Shown: in pieces, positions 55,319 to 63,074 of the stretch
How the letters are laid out: the number at the start of each line of letters is the position of its first letter
How positions within the stretch are numbered: the stretch's first letter is position 1
Assembly: GCF_022259695.1 (NCBI RefSeq)
Contig: NZ_CP092099.1
Location: forward strand, 976,471-1,040,470
Reading direction: 5' to 3'
Source of the DNA: Flaviramulus sp. BrNp1-15
Lineage (GTDB): Bacteria; Bacteroidota; Bacteroidia; Flavobacteriales; Flavobacteriaceae
Length of the DNA stretch: 64,000 nucleotides
The notes under the pieces: generated by a model
The model's database searches: none
What the model saw: the letters and a program-made list of their open reading frames with translations, nothing else
Told to the model about the DNA's origin: nothing
Made by a program: the position numbers and the translations under genes

Positions 55319-57091
55319 ATGAAAACTAAATTGAAAACCCTATTACTATTACCTTTTTTTGCCCTTTTAATGTTTACATCTTGTCAGGACGAAGTTATAG
55401 ATATAACTCCACCTGACGAAAATGAAGAAGTTACACTTACAGCATCATCTGAATTAACATCTTTAATGTTCTATACATCTGCAAAAGATGGATCTGCAGA
55501 TAACATTATTGATAAAGCAAGTTGTACATCTGTAGAATTACCAGTAACTGTTATTGTAAATGGTTTAGAAATAACTATTGATTCTGAAGAAGATTTTAAA
55601 GTTATTGAAGCCATTTTTAATGAATTTGAAGATGATGAAGATGAGTTGGATATTGTTTTTCCTATAACTATCATTCTATCTAATCATGAAGAAATTGTTA
55701 TAGAAAACAGAGATCAATTAGAAGAGTTAATTCAACAATGTAAAGACGAAAATGAAGAAGATGACGATATAGAATGTATCGACTTTAAATACCCAATATC
55801 TTTTACTGTTTACAATACCGATTTTCAAATTATCGATGTGATAACTGTTGAGAATGATAGAGAATTATATCATTTCATCAAAAGAATAAAAGAAGAAACA
55901 GGTCTTTTAGCTAGTATCAATTTTCCTGTAACTATGGTTTTAGCAGATGGTTCAGAAATTGAAGTCAACAATAATATAGAATTAGCTAATATTATTAAAG
56001 AAGCAAAAGATGCTTGTGATGAAGATGATGATAATGATTATGGAGATGATGATTTTACCAAAGAACATCTTGATGAATTACTAATGACTTGCCCTTGGGT
56101 TGTTTACGAATTTGAAAGAAATGAAGATGATTTAAATGAAGTATATCGTGACTATGTTATGGTATTTAAAGAAGAAGGTGTAGTTAAAGTATATGCTAGA
56201 GGAGGTGATATTTTAACAGGAACTTGGTCTACAAGAGTAACAACAAATGGTGCTTTAATAAAATTAGAGTTCGATACTTTAGTAGACTTTACTTTAGAAT
56301 GGTTTGTATACGATTTAGCTCCAGGTAAAATTAAATTGTATCAAGAAGGTGGTAATAAAATCATATTAAAGAAAAACTGTGATTTAGCTTTAGATATTAC
56401 CAAAGAGCGTATTGAAAGCTATTTACAAGAGTGTTTTTGGAGAGTTGCACGTTTAAAAATAGATGGCGCAGATAATGAAATAGATTATATAGGAACACCG
56501 TTAAAATTCTTTCCAGACAATGTTGTAAAACTTAGAGTTAATGGTGAATTTGTACAAGGTACTTATCAGATAGCAGAATATAATACTGAAGGTTTTGTAT
56601 TGCAAATTCAGTTAGAAGGAAGACCAAATTTACAGTTAGAATGGTTAATTACTTTCTTACAACCAGAATTGATTAAATTAGAAAACCTAGGAAATAGAGA
56701 TGATGAAATGATTTTACATAGACATTGTGTAGATGTAGATGGCGATTTAACTTACATAGATGGTGTTTTAATTACTGGTGAGTGGGAAGTTGCATTGTAC
56801 CAAGATGGAGATGAAAACAAAACAGAAAACTACTTCATGTATACTGTAGATTTTCAAATAACTGGTAGAGTAAAAATTACAGATCCAAACTTTAGTGAGT
56901 TTAGTGGTTCTTGGTTAGCTTACAGAAACGAAGGCTTATACTTAGGTTTGTATTTTAACGATTATGTACCGTTTGATACCTTAAACCATAGATGGAAAAT
57001 AGTAGAAGTTACTGCAAATAGAATCGAGTTGAGAGATTTTAGTTCAACTGGAGAAGTAGAAAGAATATTAGTCCTAGAAAAAGAAGAATAA
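55319..57091 (+). CDS. Multi-repeat acidic surface lipoprotein
   Basis: 590 residues from the ATG at 55319 (an earlier in-frame start at 55295 precedes the signal peptide). Lipobox LMFTSC, Cys22. Part one (about 72-233) consists of four repeats of the type V-PVTVIV-G-EI-I-...-L--I, each followed by Asp/Glu-rich linkers (EFEDDEDELD, CKDENEEDDD, DACDEDDDNDYGDDD). Part two (about 250-590) is three lipocalin-like repeats of about 105 residues with PWVVYEFERN / CFWRVARLKID / GEWEVALYQDG openings. Function unknown. It is divergent from the sigma gene and carries the shared candidate ECF promoter, so it is probably a member of the same regulon. Confidence 0.82.
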   Translation: MKTKLKTLLLLPFFALLMFTSCQDEVIDITPPDENEEVTLTASSELTSLMFYTSAKDGSADNIIDKASCTSVELPVTVIVNGLEITIDSEEDFKVIEAIFNEFEDDEDELDIVFPITIILSNHEEIVIENRDQLEELIQQCKDENEEDDDIECIDFKYPISFTVYNTDFQIIDVITVENDRELYHFIKRIKEETGLLASINFPVTMVLADGSEIEVNNNIELANIIKEAKDACDEDDDNDYGDDDFTKEHLDELLMTCPWVVYEFERNEDDLNEVYRDYVMVFKEEGVVKVYARGGDILTGTWSTRVTTNGALIKLEFDTLVDFTLEWFVYDLAPGKIKLYQEGGNKIILKKNCDLALDITKERIESYLQECFWRVARLKIDGADNEIDYIGTPLKFFPDNVVKLRVNGEFVQGTYQIAEYNTEGFVLQIQLEGRPNLQLEWLITFLQPELIKLENLGNRDDEMILHRHCVDVDGDLTYIDGVLITGEWEVALYQDGDENKTENYFMYTVDFQITGRVKITDPNFSEFSGSWLAYRNEGLYLGLYFNDYVPFDTLNHRWKIVEVTANRIELRDFSSTGEVERILVLEKEE

Positions 57092-57104
57092 TTATGTTTT
57101 TGGT

Positions 57105-57125
57105 GAAAAGGAAACGCCTTTTTTC
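57105..57125 (+). terminator. Intrinsic terminator after the repeat lipoprotein
   Basis: GAAAAGG-aaacg-CCTTTTTTC: 7-bp stem with a 5-nt loop and six T. Confidence 0.7.
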
Positions 57126-57162
57126 GATTGGTTAGGTTAGTTATTAAATTAAGTTTCCTTTT

Positions 57163-57198
57163 AAGAAGCTGTCAAATTAAATTTTGGCAGCTTTTTTT
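57163..57198 (+). terminator. Second terminator-like hairpin before ffh
   Basis: AAGAAGCTGTCAAA pairs with TTTGGCAGCTTTTT (G-T wobbles included), followed by T. With the terminator at 57105-57125 it forms a double stop. The rest of the 306-base spacer holds a small hairpin (57257-57279), a REP-like palindrome (57292-57311) and the ffh -7 box. Confidence 0.65.
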
Positions 57199-57291
57199 AT
57201 TCACTTTGTGTATTATAACTTCAATAATATACTTCAAATCATTAACACTAAAATATTTTCTTCGGTTTTTTCGAAGAAACAATAATTTGTC

Positions 57292-57311
57292 ATTCCCGTT
57301 AAAACGGGAAT
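57292..57311. repeat. Short palindromic REP-like element
   Basis: ATTCCCGTT-aa-AACGGGAAT followed by CTCTTC, a sister of the element at 241-260. A short hairpin TTTCTTCG / CGAAGAAA lies just upstream at 57257-57279. Confidence 0.5.
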
Positions 57312-57340
57312 CTCTTCAAGGTAAAAACAAAATATTTATT

Positions 57341-57348
57341 TACTTTTG
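57341..57348 (+). promoter_or_regulatory. -7 element of the ffh promoter
   Basis: TACTTTTG, a perfect Bacteroidota -7 box 49 bases before the ffh ATG. No good -33 box is visible. Confidence 0.45.
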
Positions 57349-57397
57349 CACCTCGATTTATAGTATAAATCTGAACTTAAAAAATTAATAGAAAATT

Positions 57398-58726
57398 ATG
57401 TTTAATAATTTAAGCGATAAACTAGATAAAGCCTTACACGTACTAAAAGGACACGGAAGTATTACCGAAGTAAATGTAGCAGAAACATTAAAAGAAGTAC
57501 GTAGAGCATTACTAGATGCCGATGTTAACTTTAAAATAGCAAAACAGTTTACAAATACCGTTAAAGAAAAAGCACTTGGTCAAAACGTATTAACTACGTT
57601 ACAACCGGGGCAATTAATGGTTAAAATTGTAAAAGATGAGTTAACCGAACTTATGGGTGGAGATGCCGAAGGTATAAATCTTTCAGGAAACCCAAGCGTT
57701 ATTTTAATGTCGGGTTTACAAGGTTCTGGTAAAACCACTTTTTCTGGTAAACTTGCTAATTATCTTAAAACTAAAAAAACAAAAAAACCTTTATTAGTAG
57801 CTTGTGATGTTTATCGTCCTGCTGCGATAGATCAATTACACGTTGTTGGAGAGCAAATAGGTGTTGAGGTTTTTAGCGATAGAGGAAATAACGATCCTGT
57901 TGCTATATCTCAAGCTGCTATTGCACACGCTAAAGCAAACGGTTTTAATGTTGTAATTATAGATACTGCTGGTCGTTTAGCTGTTGATGAGGTGATGATG
58001 ACCGAAATCTCAAACATTCATAAAGCTATTCAACCACAAGAGACTTTATTTGTGGTAGATTCTATGACAGGGCAAGATGCTGTTAATACAGCAAAAGCCT
58101 TTAATGATGTATTGAATTTTGATGGTGTTATACTAACAAAACTGGATGGTGATACTCGTGGAGGTGCTGCAATTTCTATTAAATCTGTTGTAAATAAGCC
58201 TATTAAGTTTATTGGTACAGGCGAAAAAATGGAAGCTATAGATGTGTTCTATCCTTCACGTATGGCAGACCGTATTTTGGGTATGGGTGATGTTGTATCG
58301 TTAGTAGAAAGAGCACAAGAACAGTTTGACGAAGAAGAAGCACGTAAACTTCAAAAGAAAATAGCAAAAAACCAATTTGGGTTTGATGATTTCTTGAAGC
58401 AGATTCAGCAAATCAAGAAAATGGGGAACATGAAAGACCTTATGGGTATGATTCCTGGCGCTGGAAAAATGTTAAAAGATGTTGATATTGATGACGATGC
58501 TTTTAAAGGAATTGAGGCCATTATCCATTCCATGACACCTAAAGAACGAACAAATCCATCAGTTCTTAATGCAAGTAGAAAAAAGAGAGTAGCAAAAGGT
58601 TCAGGTACTTCAGTTCAAGAGGTTAATCAATTATTAAAGCAATTTAACCAAATGAGCAAAATGATGAAGATGATGCAAGGTGGTGGCGGTAAAAAGATGA
58701 TGCAAATGATGAAAAATATGCGTTAG
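57398..58726 (+). CDS. ffh: Signal recognition particle protein Ffh
   Basis: 442 residues. N domain (1-90, TEVNVAETLKEVRRALLDAD), the GTPase G domain with GLQGSGKTTFSGKLA (P loop, about 105), DVYRPAAIDQL, DTAGRL and TKLDGDTRGGA, and a methionine-rich M domain at the C-terminus (MSKMMKMMQGGGGKKMMQMM) that binds 4.5S RNA and signal sequences. It targets inner-membrane proteins to SecYEG. Single start, no neighbours in an operon; folD follows after 63 bases with a heptamer repeat between. Confidence 0.99.
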   Translation: MFNNLSDKLDKALHVLKGHGSITEVNVAETLKEVRRALLDADVNFKIAKQFTNTVKEKALGQNVLTTLQPGQLMVKIVKDELTELMGGDAEGINLSGNPSVILMSGLQGSGKTTFSGKLANYLKTKKTKKPLLVACDVYRPAAIDQLHVVGEQIGVEVFSDRGNNDPVAISQAAIAHAKANGFNVVIIDTAGRLAVDEVMMTEISNIHKAIQPQETLFVVDSMTGQDAVNTAKAFNDVLNFDGVILTKLDGDTRGGAAISIKSVVNKPIKFIGTGEKMEAIDVFYPSRMADRILGMGDVVSLVERAQEQFDEEEARKLQKKIAKNQFGFDDFLKQIQQIKKMGNMKDLMGMIPGAGKMLKDVDIDDDAFKGIEAIIHSMTPKERTNPSVLNASRKKRVAKGSGTSVQEVNQLLKQFNQMSKMMKMMQGGGGKKMMQMMKNMR

Positions 58727-58730
58727 TTTA

Positions 58731-58758
58731 GTTAAAAGTTAAAAGTTAAAAGTTAAAA
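58731..58758. repeat. Tandem heptamer repeat (GTTAAAA)4
   Basis: Four exact copies of GTTAAAA between the ffh stop and folD, 31 bases before the folD ATG. The copy number could vary by slippage and alter the folD leader length. Confidence 0.8.
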
Positions 58759-58789
58759 GTGTAATTTTTACCAAAATCCAAAACCTAAA

Positions 58790-59668
58790 ATGACAATTCT
58801 AGACGGTAAAAAAGTAAGTAACGATATTAAAGAAGAAATTGCAGAACATGTAAAAGCATTAGTCTCTAAAGGAGAAAAAGTGCCACATCTTGCAGCAATT
58901 TTAGTAGGTTCAGACGGAGCAAGTATGACTTACGTTAATGCTAAAGTAAAAGCCTGTGAAAAAATAGGTTTTAAATCTACACTTATAGAATTACCAGAAT
59001 ACACATCAGAAGAAGAATTACTATCTAAAATACATGATTTAAATACCGATGATGACATAGATGGATTTATAGTACAACTTCCTTTGCCAGATCAAATTGA
59101 CGAACAAAAGGTGTTAATGGCTGTAGACCCTAACAAAGATGTTGATGGTTTTCATCCAACAAACGTAGGTAAAATGGCTTTAGACTTACCTACATTTTTA
59201 CCAGCTACACCATATGGAATTATGGAATTGTTGGAGCGCTATCAAGTAGAAACTTCAGGTAAAAATGTTGTGGTTATGGGTAGAAGCCATATTGTAGGTC
59301 GTCCAATGAGTATTTTAATGAGCCAAAAAAGAAAAGCTGGTGATGCTACTGTAACTGTAGTTCACAGTCGTTCTAAAAATTTAAAAGACATAACACTAAA
59401 AGCAGATATAATTGTTGCAGCTATTGGGATTTCTGAATTTTTAACTGGCGATATGGTAAAAGAAGATGTAGTTGTTATAGATGTTGGTATTACTCGAGTT
59501 CCAGATCAAACCAAAAAAACGGGTTACAGACTTGCTGGTGATGTTCATTTTGAAAGTGTAAGCAAAAAAGCTAGTTACATTACACCAGTACCTGGTGGAG
59601 TAGGACCAATGACGATTGCTATGCTGCTTAAGAATACACTTCTTGCAAGAGAAAGACATAACTTGTAA
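58790..59668 (+). CDS. folD: Methylenetetrahydrofolate dehydrogenase / cyclohydrolase
   Basis: 292 residues. Bifunctional FolD interconverts 5,10-methylene-, methenyl- and 10-formyl-tetrahydrofolate in one-carbon metabolism. Motifs: [16 protein letters not shown] with the catalytic Lys, [26 protein letters not shown] for NADP binding, and [15 protein letters not shown] at the C-terminus. The cyclohydrolase/dehydrogenase active-site segment [12 protein letters not shown] is intact. It follows ffh. Confidence 0.99.
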   Translation: MTILDGKKVSNDIKEEIAEHVKALVSKGEKVPHLAAILVGSDGASMTYVNAKVKACEKIGFKSTLIELPEYTSEEELLSKIHDLNTDDDIDGFIVQLPLPDQIDEQKVLMAVDPNKDVDGFHPTNVGKMALDLPTFLPATPYGIMELLERYQVETSGKNVVVMGRSHIVGRPMSILMSQKRKAGDATVTVVHSRSKNLKDITLKADIIVAAIGISEFLTGDMVKEDVVVIDVGITRVPDQTKKTGYRLAGDVHFESVSKKASYITPVPGGVGPMTIAMLLKNTLLARERHNL

Positions 59669-59695
59669 ATAAACAAGAATTAACTAAATTGCGTT

Positions 59696-60424
59696 ATGAG
59701 TTATTTAATTTATAACGCAATTTTTTTATTAAATAGAGTTACCATTGGAAGTCTTCAACATATTGTTCCAATTGTTTTTGCTATTATATTTACAGTGTTT
59801 TTTTTCAGGTTTTCTAAACGGAAACTAATAGAAAGTCAACAACAAAAAGTGATTCACTATTTTGCTTTATTTGTATCATTAACACTGGTAATATTTCATT
59901 TTTATAAAGCGAGTTCTGGAAATTATAATTTAAAAAGTGATTTACCTTTATACCTCTGTAGTTTCCTAGGATTAATAATTCCAATTTTTACATACTATAG
60001 AAAATATTGGATGTATGAAATTTTATTGTTTTGGATTATTGCAGGAACTACACAAGCAGTTTTAACTCCAGACATCTCAAGTGACTATCCTTCTTTCAAT
60101 TATTTTAGATATTGGATTGTTCATTTGGGTATAATTATAATTATTCTCTACGCTACGATTGTTTTTAAAATGAAACCAACTATAAAAAGTGTTTTTAAAT
60201 CTTTTTTTGCATTACAATTGTATGTGCTTTTTATGGTCGCGGTAAATTACGCGTTAGAAGCTAATTATTTTTACTTAAATGAAAAACCCAAATCAGCCTC
60301 TTTATTAGATTATTTTGGTGAATGGCCTTTTTACATTTTAACTACACAATTAATAGTTATCCCGTATTTTTTATTGATTTACTTACCTTTTTATTTAGTT
60401 AAAACAAACAGAAACACGAAGTGA
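59696..60424 (+). CDS. YwaF/TIGR02206 family integral membrane protein
   Basis: 242 residues with six or seven hydrophobic helices. Landmarks of the YwaF family: DLPLYLCSFLGLIIPI (helix 3), AGTTQAVLTPDI, FRYWIVHLGIIIIILYA with the conserved His, and AVNYALEANYFYLNEKPKSA. Function is not known for the family. It starts 27 bases after folD in the same direction and may be co-transcribed. Converges with the broken secreted gene. Confidence 0.82.
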   Translation: MSYLIYNAIFLLNRVTIGSLQHIVPIVFAIIFTVFFFRFSKRKLIESQQQKVIHYFALFVSLTLVIFHFYKASSGNYNLKSDLPLYLCSFLGLIIPIFTYYRKYWMYEILLFWIIAGTTQAVLTPDISSDYPSFNYFRYWIVHLGIIIIILYATIVFKMKPTIKSVFKSFFALQLYVLFMVAVNYALEANYFYLNEKPKSASLLDYFGEWPFYILTTQLIVIPYFLLIYLPFYLVKTNRNTK

Positions 60425-60447
60425 GTTTTTAAACAGTTAAACTGTAT

Positions 60448-61017
60448 TTATTTTTCGTTTCGAGTACAGTTTATTTTCCAAGTTGGAAATACTACCGATT
60501 CAGATTTATCAACCCATTCACCAACCCATTTGTAACCAGATTTGCTAATGTCATAAAATGTTAATCTATAAAAGCCTTCTGTTCCGTTTGGAGCAGTTTG
60601 TTCTTTGTACAAAACTATGTTTCCATCTTTTGTTTTATTTCCTTCCCAAATAGGAAATATTGTAGATGGCGTTTTTGATGAAAACCAATGTACATACTAT
60701 CTGCTACTATCTGCAACGTATTGACGAATACTTCCTGAATGCGCTCCATCTGCCTTTAAAGTTTCATCTTGAATAGCCGTTCCATTTAATATATACTTGA
60801 ATTTCCAAGTCATGTCTACAGGGTCTGTCCAAGTTCCGTCCTGTTTTTTTCTAGTAGATTTACAATGGCATACACCAATTATAGCCTCATAATTTTTAAT
60901 TTGTTCTGGTGCTTCTGGGTTTGGTCTCCCAAATGGAAACTCTTTTGATGGTTCGTAATCATATTGCGCAAATGCAGAAAATGATATAAAAAACAGAAGT
61001 ATGGTTATTAGTTTCAT
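60448..61017 (-). pseudogene. Secreted protein gene interrupted by one in-frame amber codon
   Basis: The frame is open for 190 codons except for a TAG at codon 107 (60697-60699). Before it: signal peptide MKLITILLFFISFSAFAQ, then YDYEPSKEFPFGRPNPEAPE, CHCKSTRKKQDGTWTDPVDM, ending VADSSR. After it, in the same frame: YVHWFSSKTPSTIFPIWEGN ... APNGTEGFYRLTFYD ... SGYKWVGEWVD ... TWKINCTRNEK. Both halves look like one exported beta-rich protein and keep good codon patterns, so the stop is recent. TGG to TAG (Trp) is the likely change. The truncated 106-residue product probably does not fold. A sequencing error cannot be excluded. Confidence 0.82.
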
Positions 61018-61089
61018 AATTAACTTTTTTTAAAGTTAAAGAAGAACTAAAAGACCTTTAGTTTATTTATGAATAAATTAACAGCAATT

Positions 61090-61845
61090 TTAACGTTTTG
61101 ACTTATTCGTGTTTATGTGATTTTTTGACGAATTTTTTAAAAGTTTATTCAAATCTTCAAATTCCTCTTTAGTGAATTCGCGGTATTCGCCAACAGGTAC
61201 ATCAAGCTTTATATTCATAATTCTAACTCGTTTTAGGGTTTGTACTTCGTAGTTTAGATAATCACACATACGTCTAATCTGTCTATTTAACCCTTGAGTT
61301 AGTATTATCTTGAATTTGTATGTACCTAGTTTTTCTACCTTACACTTTTTTGTGGTTTGTTTTAATTCCTCAAGAGGAATACCTCCAGACATACGATTTA
61401 TAAAAGTTTGCGAAATAGGTTTGTCTACAGTCACAATGTATTCCTTTTCATGATTGTTGCTAGCACGAAGAATTTTATTTACAATATCGCCATCATCTGT
61501 TAAAAGTATTAATCCCTCACTAGGTTTATCTAATCTTCCTATTGGGAATATGCGTTTCGGGTAATTAATAAAATCAATAATATTGTCTTTTTCTACTGAA
61601 GTGTCTGTGGTACAAACAATACCAACAGGTTTATTAAAGGCTAAATAAACAAAAGATTCTTTTGTATTTTTTATTTCTTTACCATCAACGGCAACAACAT
61701 CTGTAGGTGCTATTTTAGTTCCCATTTCTGGAACAACGCCATTTATGGTCACTCTTCCAGCATCAATAAGTTTATCTGCTTCTCTGCGAGAGCAATATCC
61801 AACTTCACTTAAAAATTTATTAATACGTTTTAATGCTTCTGCCAT
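61090..61845 (-). CDS. rluF: 23S rRNA pseudouridine synthase RluF-type
   Basis: 251 residues. S4 RNA-binding domain at about 6-50 (RINKFLSEVGYCSRREADKL), then the RsuA/RluB/RluE/RluF-type catalytic domain with FPIGRLDKPSEGLILLTDDG (catalytic Asp106) and TQGLNRQIRRMCDYLNYEV. This last segment and the order of motifs fit RluF, which modifies U2604 in 23S rRNA and, in E. coli, U35 of tRNA(Tyr). A basic tail follows. Last gene of a minus-strand run with the hydrolase (18-base spacer). Confidence 0.9.
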   Translation of the reverse strand: MAEALKRINKFLSEVGYCSRREADKLIDAGRVTINGVVPEMGTKIAPTDVVAVDGKEIKNTKESFVYLAFNKPVGIVCTTDTSVEKDNIIDFINYPKRIFPIGRLDKPSEGLILLTDDGDIVNKILRASNNHEKEYIVTVDKPISQTFINRMSGGIPLEELKQTTKKCKVEKLGTYKFKIILTQGLNRQIRRMCDYLNYEVQTLKRVRIMNIKLDVPVGEYREFTKEEFEDLNKLLKNSSKNHINTNKSKR

Positions 61846-61863
61846 AATTCAAAAATACAATAT

Positions 61864-62691
61864 TTATGTCTTTAAGAAGTCTAAAATATGATTGTAAACA
61901 ACATCAGATTTTAATCCGTGTCCATAACCTTTAGTTGTAATTAACTTAGAATTTGTATGATGATTTTCAAAATCAAGAGCATCATTATATGGAATGATTT
62001 TGTCATTCTTATCATGTATAATTAAAACGTTTGCTTTTATATCTTTTGAAAAATTAGCTGAAGAAAAATATTCAGGTAAATGATTGAACTCTTTTAATAC
62101 TTTTTGGTTCATAGCAGTTACAATTTTTTTATTGTATCCCATCATTTTCGAGTACCTATTAAAAACCCCCGTAAAATTTGATGGTGCTCCTAATAACACA
62201 ATTTTTTTAACAGATTGTAATTGGTATTTATGTTGAAAAAAAACGGTAGCCATACCTCCAACCGAATGTCCAATAATAATATTAGCGTTAATTTTTTTTG
62301 CTACAATACTAATACATTCTGAGTAAAGTATCGCATTAAATAACTTTCCTGTAGTGTTACCATGTGCAGGTGCGTCTAGTGTTACAATATTATAATCTAA
62401 TTTAATTAAAATCTCTATTAAAGCTTTCCACCTGTAAGAGTTACTTTCCCAACCATGAGCCAATAAAATGGTATCTTTTTTACCTTTCCAATGGTAAGAC
62501 ATTATAGCAATATCATTATACTTTACTACTTCTTTATTAGCAGATTTTAAAAAATCAGAATCAATGCCTTTTAATTTGCCTTTTTGAGGTTTTGAGAATA
62601 ATAATATGGCAAGTTTAGCAGCTAATTTTGGCGAAATAAAGCTTACAAGGTTAAATGAAAAACCAATGCTTTTTAATAGGTTTTGGTTCAT
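61864..62691 (-). CDS. Alpha/beta-fold hydrolase
   Basis: 275 residues. Nucleophile elbow GHSVGG with Ser143, oxyanion region LLAHGWESNSYRW at 76-88, DAPAHG at 106-111, the acid in LIIHDKNDKIIP (about 225-236) and the catalytic His in KGYGHGLKSD near 258. The substrate is not evident; serine ester or lactone hydrolysis is typical. It starts 2 bases after the cupin gene stop, so it is translationally linked with the cupin and yitT-type genes. Confidence 0.85.
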   Translation of the reverse strand: MNQNLLKSIGFSFNLVSFISPKLAAKLAILLFSKPQKGKLKGIDSDFLKSANKEVVKYNDIAIMSYHWKGKKDTILLAHGWESNSYRWKALIEILIKLDYNIVTLDAPAHGNTTGKLFNAILYSECISIVAKKINANIIIGHSVGGMATVFFQHKYQLQSVKKIVLLGAPSNFTGVFNRYSKMMGYNKKIVTAMNQKVLKEFNHLPEYFSSANFSKDIKANVLIIHDKNDKIIPYNDALDFENHHTNSKLITTKGYGHGLKSDVVYNHILDFLKT

Positions 62692-62693
62692 AT

Positions 62694-63071
62694 TTAAGCT
62701 TCTCTATTTACTAAATCCATAGAAAAAGCTGGTGTGCAAATAGCTATATATTCACATACTTCGGTAAACGGATTGGAATATTGTACTCGGGTGTTTTTTT
62801 CAATTTTGATTGACTGACCTGCTTCTAAAACAATGGTTTCACCTTCAATAATAAACTGCTTTTTACCTTTTATAATAAACGTGTATTCGTCAAATTCTGG
62901 GGTTTGAAAAGGTTCACTCCAACCTGCAGGCGCTTTCATGTGTGCAATACTTATTTTAGAATTACCATTTGAAGCTAAACCAAAGTGTTCTTTTATAATT
63001 TTTCCATCTGTTGTTGGTACAACAAAAGGATTGTTTTGTATCGTATGTTTTTTAGGCTTCATAAATTTCAA
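62694..63071 (-). CDS. Single-domain cupin protein
   Basis: 125 residues. One cupin barrel with EPFQTPEFDEYTFIIKGKKQ (first cupin motif, but the metal-binding histidines are replaced) and EAGQSIKIEKNTRVQYSNPF (second motif). Without the His triad it may bind a small ligand instead of catalysing. It starts 3 bases after the yitT-type gene stop and ends 2 bases before the hydrolase start. Confidence 0.75.
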   Translation of the reverse strand: MKFMKPKKHTIQNNPFVVPTTDGKIIKEHFGLASNGNSKISIAHMKAPAGWSEPFQTPEFDEYTFIIKGKKQFIIEGETIVLEAGQSIKIEKNTRVQYSNPFTEVCEYIAICTPAFSMDLVNREA

Positions 63072-63074
63072 TCA

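Noticed and set aside
57128-57388. An 86-codon open frame between the repeat lipoprotein and ffh
   Set aside because: It runs through a terminator hairpin, a REP-like palindrome and the ffh -7 box, and its translation shows no domain; it is a chance frame in a spacer.
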